Positions 42,848 to 52,057 of a stretch of 64,000 nucleotides of DNA are shown here, piece after piece. Positions within the stretch are counted from its first letter, which is position 1. Each line of letters begins with the position of its first letter. Source of the DNA: Brevibacterium luteolum (lineage in GTDB: Bacteria; Actinomycetota; Actinomycetes; Actinomycetales; Brevibacteriaceae); NCBI RefSeq assembly GCF_013004595.1, contig NZ_JABEMC010000003.1:186001-250000 (forward strand), written 5' to 3'. The translations under genes and the position numbers were made by a program. The notes under the pieces are model-generated. The model searched no databases, had not been told where the DNA came from, and saw only the letters and a list, made by a program, of their open reading frames with translations.

Positions 42848-42921
42848 TGGGCCCAGAGGGACTCGAACCCCCGACCCTCTCGGTGTAAACGAGATGCTCT
42901 AGCCAACTGAGCTATAGGCCC
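42848..42921 (-). tRNA. tRNA-Val (TAC)
   Basis: The minus-strand cloverleaf has acceptor GGGCCTA/TGGGCCC (one T-G wobble), D-arm AGCTCAGTTGGCTA, anticodon loop TTTACAC with anticodon TAC, T-loop GGTTCGAGTCC and discriminator A. CCA is not encoded. Its last ten bases are repeated at 41321-41330. Confidence 0.93.
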
Positions 42922-43006
42922 CCAGCCGGAATCGTCTCCGGCCGGACAACAGTATGCCATACGAGCAGGCCGGGGCGCCCTTTCCCACACGCCCCAGCCT
43001 CAATGC

Positions 43007-44518
43007 TCAGCGGTCGCGCAGTTCGCGCTTGAGGATCTTGCCCGAGGTGTTCTTCGGCAGCTCCTCGACGAAGTGAACGGCCTTGGGCACCTTGAACGGA
43101 GCCAGGCGCTCTTTGACGTGGTCGATGACCGCGTCCTCGGTGATCTCACCCTTCGGCACAACGAACGCGGTGATCGCCTCGATCCACTTGTCATCGGGCA
43201 TGCCGACGACTGCCACCTCGCCGACGGCGTCGAGTTCGAAGATCGCGTCCTCCACCTGGCGGGAGGCCACGAGCACACCACCGGTGTTGATGACGTCCTT
43301 GACGCGGTCAACGACCTCGATAAAGCCCTGCTCATCTGCGACGACGAGGTCACCGGAGTGGAACCAGCCATCCCGCAGCGCCTCCTCGGTCGCCTCGGGC
43401 TTGTTCCAGTACTCGCGCATGAGCTGCGGGGAGCGGTAGACGATCTCGCCCTGCCCACCGGGTCCGACCTCCTGGCCCATCGGGTCGACGACGCGGGCGT
43501 CGACGAACAGCACCGGGCGGCCTGCCGAACCGGGATGATCGTCGTGCTCCTCCGGTCGCAGCACCGTGCACAGCGGGCCGAGCTCGGACTGGCCGAAGCA
43601 GTTGTAGAAGCCGAGCTCCGGGAGGTGATCGCGCAGTTTCTTCAGCACCGGGCCGGGCATGATCGATGCACCGTAGTAGGCGCGCTTGAGGCTGGAGAGA
43701 TCGCGTTCGAAGAACGCCGGGGTGTTCGCCAGCGCCACCCACACCGTGGGTGCGGCGAAGAATGAGGTGATCCGCTCCGAGGCGAACAGCTCGATGAGCT
43801 CAGCCGGGACGGGAGCGGGCACGATGATGTTGTACGAGCCCTTGAGCAGGCTCGGCAGCAGGAACACGTGCATCTGCGCCGAGTGGTACATCGGCAGTGC
43901 GTGGACCTGCCGGTCCTCAGCCGAGAAGTCGAGGACGTCAAGGCAGCTGAGGTACTCGTGCATGAGCGACCGGTGCGTCATCACTGCACCCTTGGGCGCC
44001 GAGGTGGTGCCCGAGGTGTAGAGCAGCTGGACGGCGTCGGTGTCGATGACATCGAACTCGCCCTCGCCGACCGGTGTGACATCTGTGGCAGTGGCGACCG
44101 GCACGAGGTCGTCCATCGTCAGGCGCTGGGCGGCTTGGCCTGCCTCGGTGTTCTCGACATGCTCCATGAGGTCGGCATCGGCGATGACGACGCCGGCGCC
44201 GGAGTCGGTGAGGATGTACTGGAGCTCGTTCTCCTTGAGCTGGTAGTTCACCGGCACGTGGATGAGGCCGGCGCGCGCGGCGGCGAGGAACACGATGAGG
44301 TACAGGTCGGAGTTCTTGCCGTAGGCGGCGACGCGCTCACCCTTGGACAGGCCGAGTGAGACCAGATGCCGGGCCACGGCGGTGATGGCGACATCGAGCT
44401 GCGGGTAGGTCCAGGTGCGGTCGGCGAAGACGACGCCGACCCGGTCGGTGTTCCGGCGTGCAGACCGGGCCACCGCATCGGAGATGGTGCTGGCATTCAG
44501 GGCAGTGATGTGATTCAT
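43007..44518 (-). CDS. Fatty-acyl-CoA synthetase (AMP-binding family)
   Basis: The 503-residue adenylate-forming enzyme activates a carboxylic acid to its CoA thioester. It shows the P-loop LLYTSGTTSAPKGA, the adenine motif YNCFGQSELGP, the hinge region DGWFHSGDLVV with RVKDVINTGG, and the C-terminal catalytic Lys in PKNTSGKILKREL. It resembles long- or medium-chain acyl-CoA ligases (FadD-like), and the acid is not identifiable. A CATAAT hexamer seven bases before the ATG suggests leaderless transcription. No terminator is obvious. Confidence 0.9.
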   Translation of the reverse strand: MNHITALNASTISDAVARSARRNTDRVGVVFADRTWTYPQLDVAITAVARHLVSLGLSKGERVAAYGKNSDLYLIVFLAAARAGLIHVPVNYQLKENELQYILTDSGAGVVIADADLMEHVENTEAGQAAQRLTMDDLVPVATATDVTPVGEGEFDVIDTDAVQLLYTSGTTSAPKGAVMTHRSLMHEYLSCLDVLDFSAEDRQVHALPMYHSAQMHVFLLPSLLKGSYNIIVPAPVPAELIELFASERITSFFAAPTVWVALANTPAFFERDLSSLKRAYYGASIMPGPVLKKLRDHLPELGFYNCFGQSELGPLCTVLRPEEHDDHPGSAGRPVLFVDARVVDPMGQEVGPGGQGEIVYRSPQLMREYWNKPEATEEALRDGWFHSGDLVVADEQGFIEVVDRVKDVINTGGVLVASRQVEDAIFELDAVGEVAVVGMPDDKWIEAITAFVVPKGEITEDAVIDHVKERLAPFKVPKAVHFVEELPKNTSGKILKRELRDR

Positions 44519-44639
44519 ACCACCGATTATGCGCTAGGGCCTGAAGCGCTCTGCACGGGGGTCTCATCTTGTGCCAGACCGCCAGCGGCTAGCACGGACA
44601 GGCTCATCATGGCGAATGTTCTCAGCAGCTGAAATGTAT

Positions 44640-44645
44640 TACGGT
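44640..44645 (+). promoter_or_regulatory. -10 hexamer of a leaderless transcript
   Basis: TACGGT ends six bases before ATG 44652, supporting that start over the longer open frame from 44571. Confidence 0.45.
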
Positions 44646-44651
44646 ATCCGC

Positions 44652-45506
44652 ATGGGCTCACCTCGCGTTTCGGACATCGTCAGCATCTGCGACTCGCTGT
44701 GGCCTCCGGCCTACGCAGAGCCCTGGGACAGCGTCGGGCTCGCTGTCGGCGACCCGTCTGCTGAGGTCTCCCACATCCACCTCGCACTCGACCCGATGGA
44801 TGCCGTCATCGCCGAGGCGAAAGACCTGGGAGCCGACTTCCTCTTCACCCATCACCCGCTGCTGCTGCGCGGGATCACCTCCGTGGCAGCCGACACTCTC
44901 AAGGGCGGGGCCATCACGGAACTCATCCGCTCCGGCATCGCCCAGTACAACGCCCACACCAACGCCGACTCCGTCATCGGAGGGGTCTCCGACGTTCTGG
45001 CTGAGGCGATCGAACTGACCGGACTCACCCCGCTCGTCCAGCACAGCGACGCCCCTGCCGGAGTGGGTCTCGGCAGGGTCGGAACCCTGTCGGCTCGGGT
45101 GAGTGTGCGCGAGCTCGCCGCCCGCCTGGCCAAGGCGGCACCGGTAACCGCCACCGGCATCCGCATCGCAGGCGACCCCGAAGTTCAGGTCGAGCGGGTG
45201 GCCGTGCTCGGGGGAGCAGGGGACTCGCTCTTCGACGAAGTCCGCGCCACCGACGCCGAGGTCTACATCACCTCCGATCTGCGCCATCACCCGGCCACCG
45301 AAGCCCGGGACACCGCCCACCGGTGCGCCGCAGGCACCCCGCATCTCATCGACATCTCCCATTGGGCAGCCGAATCCATGTGGATGGCCAGAGCCGCCGA
45401 ACAGCTGCGCGAACGGCTGAGCTCAGGCGGCATGGACGTGACGGTCACAGTCTCGGAGATCTCGACCGACCCGTGGACAGAGCGCATCGGACAGGCAGGT
45501 GAATGA
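44652..45506 (+). CDS. NIF3/DUF34 family metal-binding protein without insert
   Basis: The 284-residue protein has the NIF3 dinuclear metal site: FTHHPLLLRG (two His), an AHTNAD segment and the C-terminal DISHWAAE. DSVGLAVGD and GRVGTLSARVSVREL are also typical. The PII/CutA-like insert of YqfO is absent; a separate gene at 1865 encodes that domain. The biochemical role is uncertain, perhaps metal-dependent hydrolysis or a metal chaperone. It overlaps the zinc-ribbon gene by ATGA, a pairing also seen in mycobacteria. Confidence 0.9.
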   Translation: MGSPRVSDIVSICDSLWPPAYAEPWDSVGLAVGDPSAEVSHIHLALDPMDAVIAEAKDLGADFLFTHHPLLLRGITSVAADTLKGGAITELIRSGIAQYNAHTNADSVIGGVSDVLAEAIELTGLTPLVQHSDAPAGVGLGRVGTLSARVSVRELAARLAKAAPVTATGIRIAGDPEVQVERVAVLGGAGDSLFDEVRATDAEVYITSDLRHHPATEARDTAHRCAAGTPHLIDISHWAAESMWMARAAEQLRERLSSGGMDVTVTVSEISTDPWTERIGQAGE

Positions 45507-46252
45507 CATACATGACAGCCAACACGACAATACTGAGCACAGACGAGCAGCAGGCGCTGAACGACTGGATCGAAACGGCAGCCGCATCACGCAAGACCGA
45601 GCATGAGGCCAAGCAGACCGAGCTCATCGCCCGGCTGCGCCAGCTCGCCGGCGAACACCAGGCGACTGCCGCGATGCTCAAAGAGCTCGAAGCCGCCCAG
45701 GCCGGATACCGCAAACAGGCCGCTGAGATCGATGCCGACGTCGAAGCCCGCAGCACCCGCATCGAGCAGATGCGCGATGCCCTCAACTCCGGTGAAGGCC
45801 TGACCAGCCGTGACCTCGTGGCGCTGCAGTCCGATATCGACACCGCGATTGCAGCCAAAGGTGAGCGCGAGAACGACCAGCTCGAAGTCATGGGCGAGAT
45901 CGACGACCTCACCGAGCGCATCAGCACCGTCACCGAGGACCTCAATCAGATCGCCGCCACCGGCAAGCAGCTGCAGGCCGAACGCGCCTATCGCGCCGCC
46001 GAACTGCAGTCCCGCAGCGAAGAGCTCGCCGCCAAACGCCAGCAGATCGCCTCCCAGCTGCCCGGCCCGATCGGCAGCCGGCTGATGCAGGCATTCGCCG
46101 CCGGTCAGCCGACGGCCGCGCATGTCAGCGCCGGCTCCTGCGGTTCTTGCGGCTCGCAGATCAGCGCGATGACCATCGACCGACTCGGCGCCTCGGGATC
46201 CGGAGCAACCGCCGACTGCGATGAGTGCGGCGCTCTGCTGCTGCACGCTTGA
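45503..46252 (+). CDS. Coiled-coil C4 zinc-ribbon protein
   Basis: The 249-residue protein is almost wholly a long coiled coil (about 10-195), ending in a zinc ribbon with CGSCG and CDECG cysteine pairs. This is the CT398/COG1579 type. Function is not established; it is thought to act with nucleic acids or as an adaptor. It is coupled to NIF3 by an ATGA overlap. A second in-frame ATG lies nine bases downstream. Confidence 0.88.
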   Translation: MTYMTANTTILSTDEQQALNDWIETAAASRKTEHEAKQTELIARLRQLAGEHQATAAMLKELEAAQAGYRKQAAEIDADVEARSTRIEQMRDALNSGEGLTSRDLVALQSDIDTAIAAKGERENDQLEVMGEIDDLTERISTVTEDLNQIAATGKQLQAERAYRAAELQSRSEELAAKRQQIASQLPGPIGSRLMQAFAAGQPTAAHVSAGSCGSCGSQISAMTIDRLGASGSGATADCDECGALLLHA

Positions 46253-46269
46253 CCTGCACGTGAGTGTTC

Positions 46270-47040
46270 TCAGCCGGGCAGAACGATCGTCAGCTCGGCA
46301 GGCTTGCGCTTCGTGGCAGGGGTCAGCTCCGCCTCATAGTGCTTGCGCGCAGCCTTGAGCAGCGCCTCAGGAGTCTCCGGCAGGCCCGCTCTGCTGCGCA
46401 GCAGATGACCGGCGAGCTCCCCGCGCGTGAGCTTGGCGTTGTGGGAGACGACCGAGCGCTTGCCGTTCTTCTCCGTCACTGCGGAAACGGTTACGACCTG
46501 ATCGACCGGCCCCGGCCAGGACTTGCGGTACTCCGTCGAGCGGCAGTCGAGGATGAGCTGACCGGCGAACTCCTCATCGAGGACCGGTGAGAGGCGCTTC
46601 TTCCACCATGTGGCGAGCACCCCATGCGCGGCGAGCTTCGTCTTCATCGACAGCCGGTAGGCAGGAATCGGATCACCTGCTGCCAGGAGCCCGAACAGCG
46701 CTGAGGATACATAGACCTGCGAGAGACGTTCGCCAGCCTTGCCGCGCATACTCCCCGCATCGAGGGCGGCATACAGGACCCCGGTGTAAGTCTCCAGCGC
46801 AGGAGCACAGGGGATCTCCGTCAGGTGCGTATTGCGCTCGACATCGTCCTGGAGGGAGAGCCCCACACCGAGCTGCTCGCAGGCATCGGGCTCAGCTGAG
46901 ACCTCGGCGAGTGATTCGAGAACCTCGATGCGGGCACCGGTGAGCTCCGGGAAGCTCAGCTCATCGAAATCGAGCACCGGACCCGAGGCGGCAAGCGTCT
47001 TGCCCTCAGAGGGCGGCAGCAGAACAATCACGCCAGCCAT
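46270..47040 (-). CDS. yaaA: Peroxide stress protein YaaA
   Basis: The 256-residue protein matches the YaaA/DUF328 family: VLLPPSEGKTLA, ETYTGVLYAALDAGSM, VSSALFGLLAAGDPIPAYRLSMKTKL, LDCRSTEYRKSW and NGKRSVVSHNAKLTRGELA. In other bacteria YaaA limits intracellular iron and oxidative damage during peroxide stress and binds DNA. The ATG at 47040 has GGAG nine bases upstream. It is convergent with the zinc-ribbon gene, 17 bases away. Confidence 0.9.
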   Translation of the reverse strand: MAGVIVLLPPSEGKTLAASGPVLDFDELSFPELTGARIEVLESLAEVSAEPDACEQLGVGLSLQDDVERNTHLTEIPCAPALETYTGVLYAALDAGSMRGKAGERLSQVYVSSALFGLLAAGDPIPAYRLSMKTKLAAHGVLATWWKKRLSPVLDEEFAGQLILDCRSTEYRKSWPGPVDQVVTVSAVTEKNGKRSVVSHNAKLTRGELAGHLLRSRAGLPETPEALLKAARKHYEAELTPATKRKPAELTIVLPG

Positions 47041-47123
47041 CGTAGCCATCTCCAGACCCCAACCTGCGTTCAGGTGCAGGTGAGGATGCGCACATCCGGT
47101 GCCTGTCGCCTCGGGCGCGGGCG

Positions 47124-47129
47124 TACACT
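47124..47129 (+). promoter_or_regulatory. -10 hexamer of rnpB
   Basis: TACACT lies about seven bases before the predicted RNA 5' end. Confidence 0.45.
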
Positions 47130-47136
47130 GGAGGCC

Positions 47137-47507
47137 GAGGTCAGGTCGCCGGACGGTCGCGGCAGCAGATGCTGACGAGGAACGTCCGGGCTCCACAGAG
47201 CACGGCGGTGGGTAACGCCCACCCGGGGCAACTCGCGGGACAGTGCCACAGAAAGCAGACCGCCGGTCATCGGCCGGTAAGGGTGAAAGGGTGGTGTAAG
47301 AGACCACCGGGTGCCAGGTGACTGGGATCGCACGGTAAACCCCGCCGGGAGCAAGATCGCACAGACAGCGCCTGACGGCTGCTCGCTGAAGCTGTCGGGT
47401 AGATCGCTTGAGGGCACCGGCAACGGTGCTCCTAGACAGATGACCGTCACGCAGACCGGGGCGACCCGCCTGCGGACAGAACCCGGCGTACAGGCGGCCT
47501 GACCTCC
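47137..47507 (+). ncRNA. rnpB: RNase P RNA, bacterial type A
   Basis: The conserved core is clear: GAGGAACGTCCGGGCTCC and CAGAAAGCAGACCGCC, the GGTAAGGGTGAAAGGGTGG helix region, and AGACAGATGACCGTC with ACAGAACCCGGCGTACAGG near the 3' end. The ends pair as P1 (GAGGTCAGG with CCTGACCTC). It is the catalytic RNA that matures tRNA 5' ends. Ends are estimated from P1 pairing. Confidence 0.95.
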
Positions 47508-47538
47508 CCGTCTTTGCAGTCCTTTATACATTTGATAG

Positions 47539-47625
47539 TTCGGCCAGGCGGCCAATGAGAAGGCACTCGAGGATGCCAACCAGAATCTCAGCCGGGTGCT
47601 GCAGGAGTGGCACGAGCACTCATGA
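47539..47625 (+). pseudogene. Short coding remnant between rnpB and bioD
   Basis: A 28-codon open frame reads as an amphipathic helix (ANEKALEDANQNLSRVLQEW) and ends HEHS-stop at 47623. It begins right after a TAG and has no start codon or ribosome site. It looks like the tail of a lost gene, family not recognised. It ends six bases before the convergent bioD stop. Confidence 0.35.
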
Positions 47626-47630
47626 ACAGG

Positions 47631-48368
47631 TCAGTCCGGCAGGCGCAGCCAGGCAGGTGCCTGGGCCTGGAAATCACCGGCACCGAGGCGGTGGCCGGCT
47701 CCGGCTGGCAGGGCACCGAGCAGCGGGGCGATGGTCGTGAGCGCCTCGCGGTTGTCGATATCGACCGGCAGGGCAGGATCAGGCCACGAGCCGATGACGA
47801 GGCCAGTGACGTCCACGTCGCGGTGGGCCAGCGCTTCGGCGGTCAGTGCGGTGTGATTCAGTGTGCCCAGCCGTGAGCGGGCGACGATGACGGCACCGAC
47901 CGGTTCACAGGATTCGGCTGCCAGGGTGCGAGCGAGATCGGCTGCCGTGTGCCCGCCGAAGTCGACGAGCACCCCGCCAGCGCCTTCGATGAGGACATGG
48001 TCGGCGCTGGTCTTCGCAGCCAGCTCGCGGATGTACTCAGCATGCTCACCGGCTGTCGGCAGGCTGGCGCCTTCGGCACGGGCGGCCGGGACTGGTGCCA
48101 TCGGCAGGCGCAGGGTGGTGAGTGTGAACGTCTCGATGCCGGCCAGCCGGGCGATGATCTGCGCATCGGATTCGGTTACGACGTCGGAGTACTGTGCCTC
48201 CAGTTCGGTGCGCTCGGGGTCATCGGGGCTGATGTGCCCGGTCTGCACGGGCTTGACCATGATGACCCGTCGCCCGGCCGCTGAGAGCGCTGCCGCCAGG
48301 GCGGCGGTCGCGATCGTCTTGCCGACACCGGTGTCGGTGCCGGTGACAAGCAGGTACCGGGGGATCAT
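47631..48368 (-). CDS. bioD: Dethiobiotin synthetase
   Basis: The 245-residue ATP-dependent carboxylase closes the ureido ring of dethiobiotin. It has the P-loop TGTDTGVGKT, VMVKPVQTG-type MVKPVQTG, and VLIEGAGGVLVD. Its ATG overlaps the bioF stop (ATGA). It is the last gene of the bioB-A-F-D operon and is convergent with rnpB. Confidence 0.93.
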   Translation of the reverse strand: MIPRYLLVTGTDTGVGKTIATAALAAALSAAGRRVIMVKPVQTGHISPDDPERTELEAQYSDVVTESDAQIIARLAGIETFTLTTLRLPMAPVPAARAEGASLPTAGEHAEYIRELAAKTSADHVLIEGAGGVLVDFGGHTAADLARTLAAESCEPVGAVIVARSRLGTLNHTALTAEALAHRDVDVTGLVIGSWPDPALPVDIDNREALTTIAPLLGALPAGAGHRLGAGDFQAQAPAWLRLPD

Positions 48369-49516
48369 GACCCGGTCACCTGAGCGCCGGCGACCAGGGA
48401 TGCGCAGGCATCGGTGATCGCACGGATGCGGGTGCAGGCGCGTTCGAGTTCGGCGCTGCTGAGGCCGGCGCGGGCGGTCGGCCGCACCCGGGTGATGCCA
48501 TCGGGGACCGAGGGCGGGCGGAAGCAGCCGACGAGGATGCCCTCCTCGCGCAGCAGCTCCCGGGCCCGCACTCCGGATTCGGGGCTGGGCATCGGCACCG
48601 AGAGCACCGCACCGGCCGGGACCGGCACCTCGAGCGCGGCCGCCAGCTGAGCGCGGGCAGCCGCCATGTCGGAGACCCGTTCTGGGGTGATGAGGTCGAG
48701 TGCGGCACGGGCGGCAGCGGCATTGGCCGGTGCCAGGCCGGTGTCGAAGATGAACGAGCGGGCGGTGTTGATCGCCGCGTCGCGGATGAGCTCGCTGCCC
48801 AGCAGCGCACCGCCCTGCGAGCCGAGAGCTTTGGACAAGGTGGCGGTGACGACGAGCCGGTCGCGGTGAGCTGAGAGCTGGGCGGTTGCGCCAAAGCCGG
48901 TGTGCTCACCGGTGCCGGCGACCCCGAGGCCGTGAGCTTCGTCGACGAGGAGCATCGCGTCGTAGCGGGCGCACAGATCGAGCAGTGCGTCCAGATCTGC
49001 GGCATCACCGAGGACGGAGTAGACCGATTCGACGATGACGAGTGCCTCGGGCTGGCGGCGTTCGGCCAGTGCGGCCTCGACGGCTGCCGTGTCGTTGTGG
49101 GCGACGATCTGCACCGGTGCCTTCGTCAGCCGGCACGCATCGATGAGCGAGGCGTGGTTGTGGGCGTCGGAGACGATGAGCGTATCCGGCCCAGCCAGTG
49201 TGGCCACCGCAGCGAGATTGGCCATATACCCGCTGGAGAAGGTGACGCAGGCCGGGTGGAGCAGCCGCTCGGCCAGGGCGGCTTCGAGCGCGTGATGGGC
49301 TCGCGTCGTGCCGGTGACGAGCCGGGAGGCACGTGCCGAGGTGCCGAACTGCTCGATCGCCTCGATGGCCGCCGCACGCACCTGCGGGTGCTGGGACAGG
49401 CTGAGGTAATCGTTCGAGGCGAGGTCGAGGCCGGTGAGCACCGGATCAGTGCGGTGCATATCAGCAGCCTGCCGTCGCTCACCGGCAGCCGCGAGCCGCG
49501 CGGCGACGGCGTTCAC
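48365..49516 (-). CDS. bioF: 8-amino-7-oxononanoate synthase
   Basis: The 383-residue PLP enzyme joins pimeloyl thioester and alanine. It shows LASNDYLSLSQHP, SGYMANLAA, SDAHNHASLIDACR, LLVDEAHGLGVAG and the PLP lysine in TATLSKALGSQGG. The GTG start overlaps the bioA stop (GTGA), indicating coupled translation. No early-pathway genes such as bioC or bioH are adjacent. Confidence 0.93.
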   Translation of the reverse strand: MNAVAARLAAAGERRQAADMHRTDPVLTGLDLASNDYLSLSQHPQVRAAAIEAIEQFGTSARASRLVTGTTRAHHALEAALAERLLHPACVTFSSGYMANLAAVATLAGPDTLIVSDAHNHASLIDACRLTKAPVQIVAHNDTAAVEAALAERRQPEALVIVESVYSVLGDAADLDALLDLCARYDAMLLVDEAHGLGVAGTGEHTGFGATAQLSAHRDRLVVTATLSKALGSQGGALLGSELIRDAAINTARSFIFDTGLAPANAAAARAALDLITPERVSDMAAARAQLAAALEVPVPAGAVLSVPMPSPESGVRARELLREEGILVGCFRPPSVPDGITRVRPTARAGLSSAELERACTRIRAITDACASLVAGAQVTGS

Positions 49517-50838
49517 GACTCCGTCTCCTCGGTGTGGGCAGCCGCTGCGGCGACCATCGCCAGGGTGATCGTGGCGATCGTCTCCGGTGTGGAAATGTAG
49601 GGCGGCATCGTGTAGATGTGCTGGCGGAACGGCCGCAACCACACGCCGTGCCTGGCCGCGATGCGGGTGGTGAGGCCGACGTCGACGGGCCGGTCGAGTT
49701 CGATGACGCCGATCCCGCCGGTCACCCTGGCCTCATGGACGCCCGGCAGCTCTCGGGCAGGGGAGAGGCCTGCTTCCAAGGCCGGGGAGATGCGCTCGAT
49801 CGCCGGCTGCCAGCCGCTCGTCTCATCGCCGAAGAGCAGCCCAAGCGAGGCTGACGCCGCAGCACAGGCAAGCGGATTGGCCATGAAGGTCGGGCCGTGC
49901 ATGAGCGCTCGGTATGACGACTGCGTGATGACCTCAGCGACCGGGCCGCGGCACAGGAGTGCGGCCATGGTGAGGTATCCACCGGTCAGGGCTTTGCCCA
50001 GGCACATGACATCCGGAACGATGCCGGCAGTCTCACAGGCGAAGGCGGTGCCGGTGCGCCCGAAACCGGTGGCGATCTCATCAGCGATGAGCACCGCATC
50101 GATCTCATCGGCCAGCCGGCGCAGCGCCTGCAGTGCCGCCGGATGGTACGGCCGCATGCCACCGGCCCCCTGGAACAGGGGTTCGACGATGATGCCGGCC
50201 AGATCCTCAGCATGGGCGTCGACGAGGTTCTCTGCCTGGGTAACCCACGCCTCCACCTCGGCGGCGGGCGCCTCCGGCAGCGGCGGCCGGGGCAGGAAGA
50301 CGTTCTCAGCCAGAAGCGCCGCGAAATCGGCGTGCATGCCGCCGACCGGGTCGCACACGCTCATCGCCCCGGTCGTATCGCCGTGATAGGCGCCTTCGAG
50401 GGCGAGGAACGTGCCGCGCTGCCGCCGGCGCGCCCGTTGGTACTGGATCGCGAGCTTGAGCGCGACCTCGACAGAGACCGAACCGGAATCGGCGAGGAAC
50501 ACGTGATCGAGCCCGGCAGGAGTGACGTCGACGAGCCGTTCGGCAAGCTCGACGGCAGGATCGTGGGTCAGCCCACCGAACATGACGTGGGAGAACGACC
50601 CGATCTGCTCGGTGAGCGCGGCGTCCATGACCGGGTGGCGGTAGCCGTGAACGACCGACCACCACGAGCTCATGCCGTCGAGCAGCCGGTGGCTGGTGCC
50701 TGCGGCGTCGATCAGGTCGACGTACGGGCCCGAGGCACCGGTGACCGAGAAGTGCGCACCGGCATCGAGTGGCCCATACGGGTGCCACAGTAGGCCGGTG
50801 TCGCGCTTCAGAGTCGAGGCTTGGTGCTGGTCAGGCAT
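49513..50838 (-). CDS. bioA: Adenosylmethionine-8-amino-7-oxononanoate aminotransferase
   Basis: The 441-residue class III aminotransferase makes 7,8-diaminopelargonate using S-adenosylmethionine as amino donor. It shows [65 protein letters not shown] and the PLP lysine in [10 protein letters not shown]. Its ATG overlaps the bioB stop by eight bases. It is the second gene of the operon. Confidence 0.95.
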   Translation of the reverse strand: MPDQHQASTLKRDTGLLWHPYGPLDAGAHFSVTGASGPYVDLIDAAGTSHRLLDGMSSWWSVVHGYRHPVMDAALTEQIGSFSHVMFGGLTHDPAVELAERLVDVTPAGLDHVFLADSGSVSVEVALKLAIQYQRARRRQRGTFLALEGAYHGDTTGAMSVCDPVGGMHADFAALLAENVFLPRPPLPEAPAAEVEAWVTQAENLVDAHAEDLAGIIVEPLFQGAGGMRPYHPAALQALRRLADEIDAVLIADEIATGFGRTGTAFACETAGIVPDVMCLGKALTGGYLTMAALLCRGPVAEVITQSSYRALMHGPTFMANPLACAAASASLGLLFGDETSGWQPAIERISPALEAGLSPARELPGVHEARVTGGIGVIELDRPVDVGLTTRIAARHGVWLRPFRQHIYTMPPYISTPETIATITLAMVAAAAAHTEETES

Positions 50839-52057
50839 TGGGGGCGAGCTCCGTGCCGGCACCGCGGCGGCGGATCGTCGGGATCTGCACACCGGTCGAA
50901 CCCGCCTCGTGGCCGGCAGGCGGCAGCGGCTTGCCGCACGGCAGGGTGCTCGCGGTAGCCGCCGGGCTTGCCGCCGAGGCGGTGTCCTCGGAGGCGCCGG
51001 TGCCGTTGGCACTGGTGTCGAAGGCGGCCTGGTGGGCGGCGCGGTGGGCCTTGAGCTCATCGCGCAGCTGGGCGGTGTTCTTCGCACCGACGATCTCGAA
51101 GCCGCCGTCGACGATCATGTCGAGATCGTCTTCTGCGGCCTGGCCCTCGGAGGTGAGGTAATCACCGAGGAACAGCGAGTTGGCCACATGCAGCGACAGC
51201 GGCTGCAGCGAGCGCAGGTGCATCTCTCGGCCACCGGCGATGCGCAGCTCGCGGTCCGGGCACATGAACCGCACCGCGCACAGGATGCGCATGCAGTGCT
51301 GCGGGGTCAGCGTGTTCGTGCCCTCCAGCGGAGTGCCGTCGAAGGGGATGAGGAAGTTGACCGGAATCGAATCAGAGTCGACGGCCTTGAGCGATTCGAT
51401 CGTCTCGATAATCTGGGCGTTCGTCTCGCCCATGCCGACGATGAGGCCCGAGCACGGCGACATGCCGGCTTCGCGGGCCTTGTCGACGGTGTCGACGCGG
51501 TCGGCGAAGGTGTGCGTCGAGCAGATGTCGGCGTAGTGGGACTCGGCGGTGTTGAGGTTGTGGTTGTAGGCGTCGACTCCGGCGTCCTTGAGGCGCTTGG
51601 CCTGGCCGTCCTTGAGGAAGCCGAGGCAGGCGCACACCTCGACGCCGGGATTGGCGGACTTGATGTCCTCGACCATGCCGGAGACGCGCTCGACATCGCG
51701 GTTCGACGGGCCGCGGCCGGAGGCCACCAGGCACACGCGCGAGGCGCCGCCAGCCAGGCCGAACTCCGCCTGCCGGCGGGCTTCGTCACCGGGCAGCCAC
51801 GAGTACTTGAGGATTTCGGCCTCGGAGCCAAGGCGCTGCGAGCAGTAGCCGCAGTCCTCCGGGCACAGGCCGGACTTGAGGTTGACGAGGTAGTTGACTT
51901 TCACCCGGCTGCCGAAGTGCTCCCGGCGCAGGCGGGAGGCGGCGGCGACGAGGTCGAGGAGCTCCTCATCGGAGCTGGAGAGGATGGCGTGGGCGTCGTC
52001 AGCAGTGGCCGGGGTGCCAGCGAGGACGCGATCGGCGAGCGAAGAGTAGCTGAACAT
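50831..52057 (-). CDS. bioB: Biotin synthase with an extra C-terminal tail
   Basis: The 408-residue radical-SAM enzyme inserts sulfur into dethiobiotin. The cluster motif CPEDCGYC (Cys65, 69, 72) is present, with [27 protein letters not shown] and [12 protein letters not shown]. The family core ends near residue 340. Here about 65 low-complexity residues follow (Ala/Ser/Thr-rich, ending in a basic TIRRRG patch). It is the first gene of the operon. An AATAAT hexamer six bases before the ATG implies a leaderless message controlled by the overlapping palindromes. Confidence 0.95.
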   Translation of the reverse strand: MFSYSSLADRVLAGTPATADDAHAILSSSDEELLDLVAAASRLRREHFGSRVKVNYLVNLKSGLCPEDCGYCSQRLGSEAEILKYSWLPGDEARRQAEFGLAGGASRVCLVASGRGPSNRDVERVSGMVEDIKSANPGVEVCACLGFLKDGQAKRLKDAGVDAYNHNLNTAESHYADICSTHTFADRVDTVDKAREAGMSPCSGLIVGMGETNAQIIETIESLKAVDSDSIPVNFLIPFDGTPLEGTNTLTPQHCMRILCAVRFMCPDRELRIAGGREMHLRSLQPLSLHVANSLFLGDYLTSEGQAAEDDLDMIVDGGFEIVGAKNTAQLRDELKAHRAAHQAAFDTSANGTGASEDTASAASPAATASTLPCGKPLPPAGHEAGSTGVQIPTIRRRGAGTELAPNA

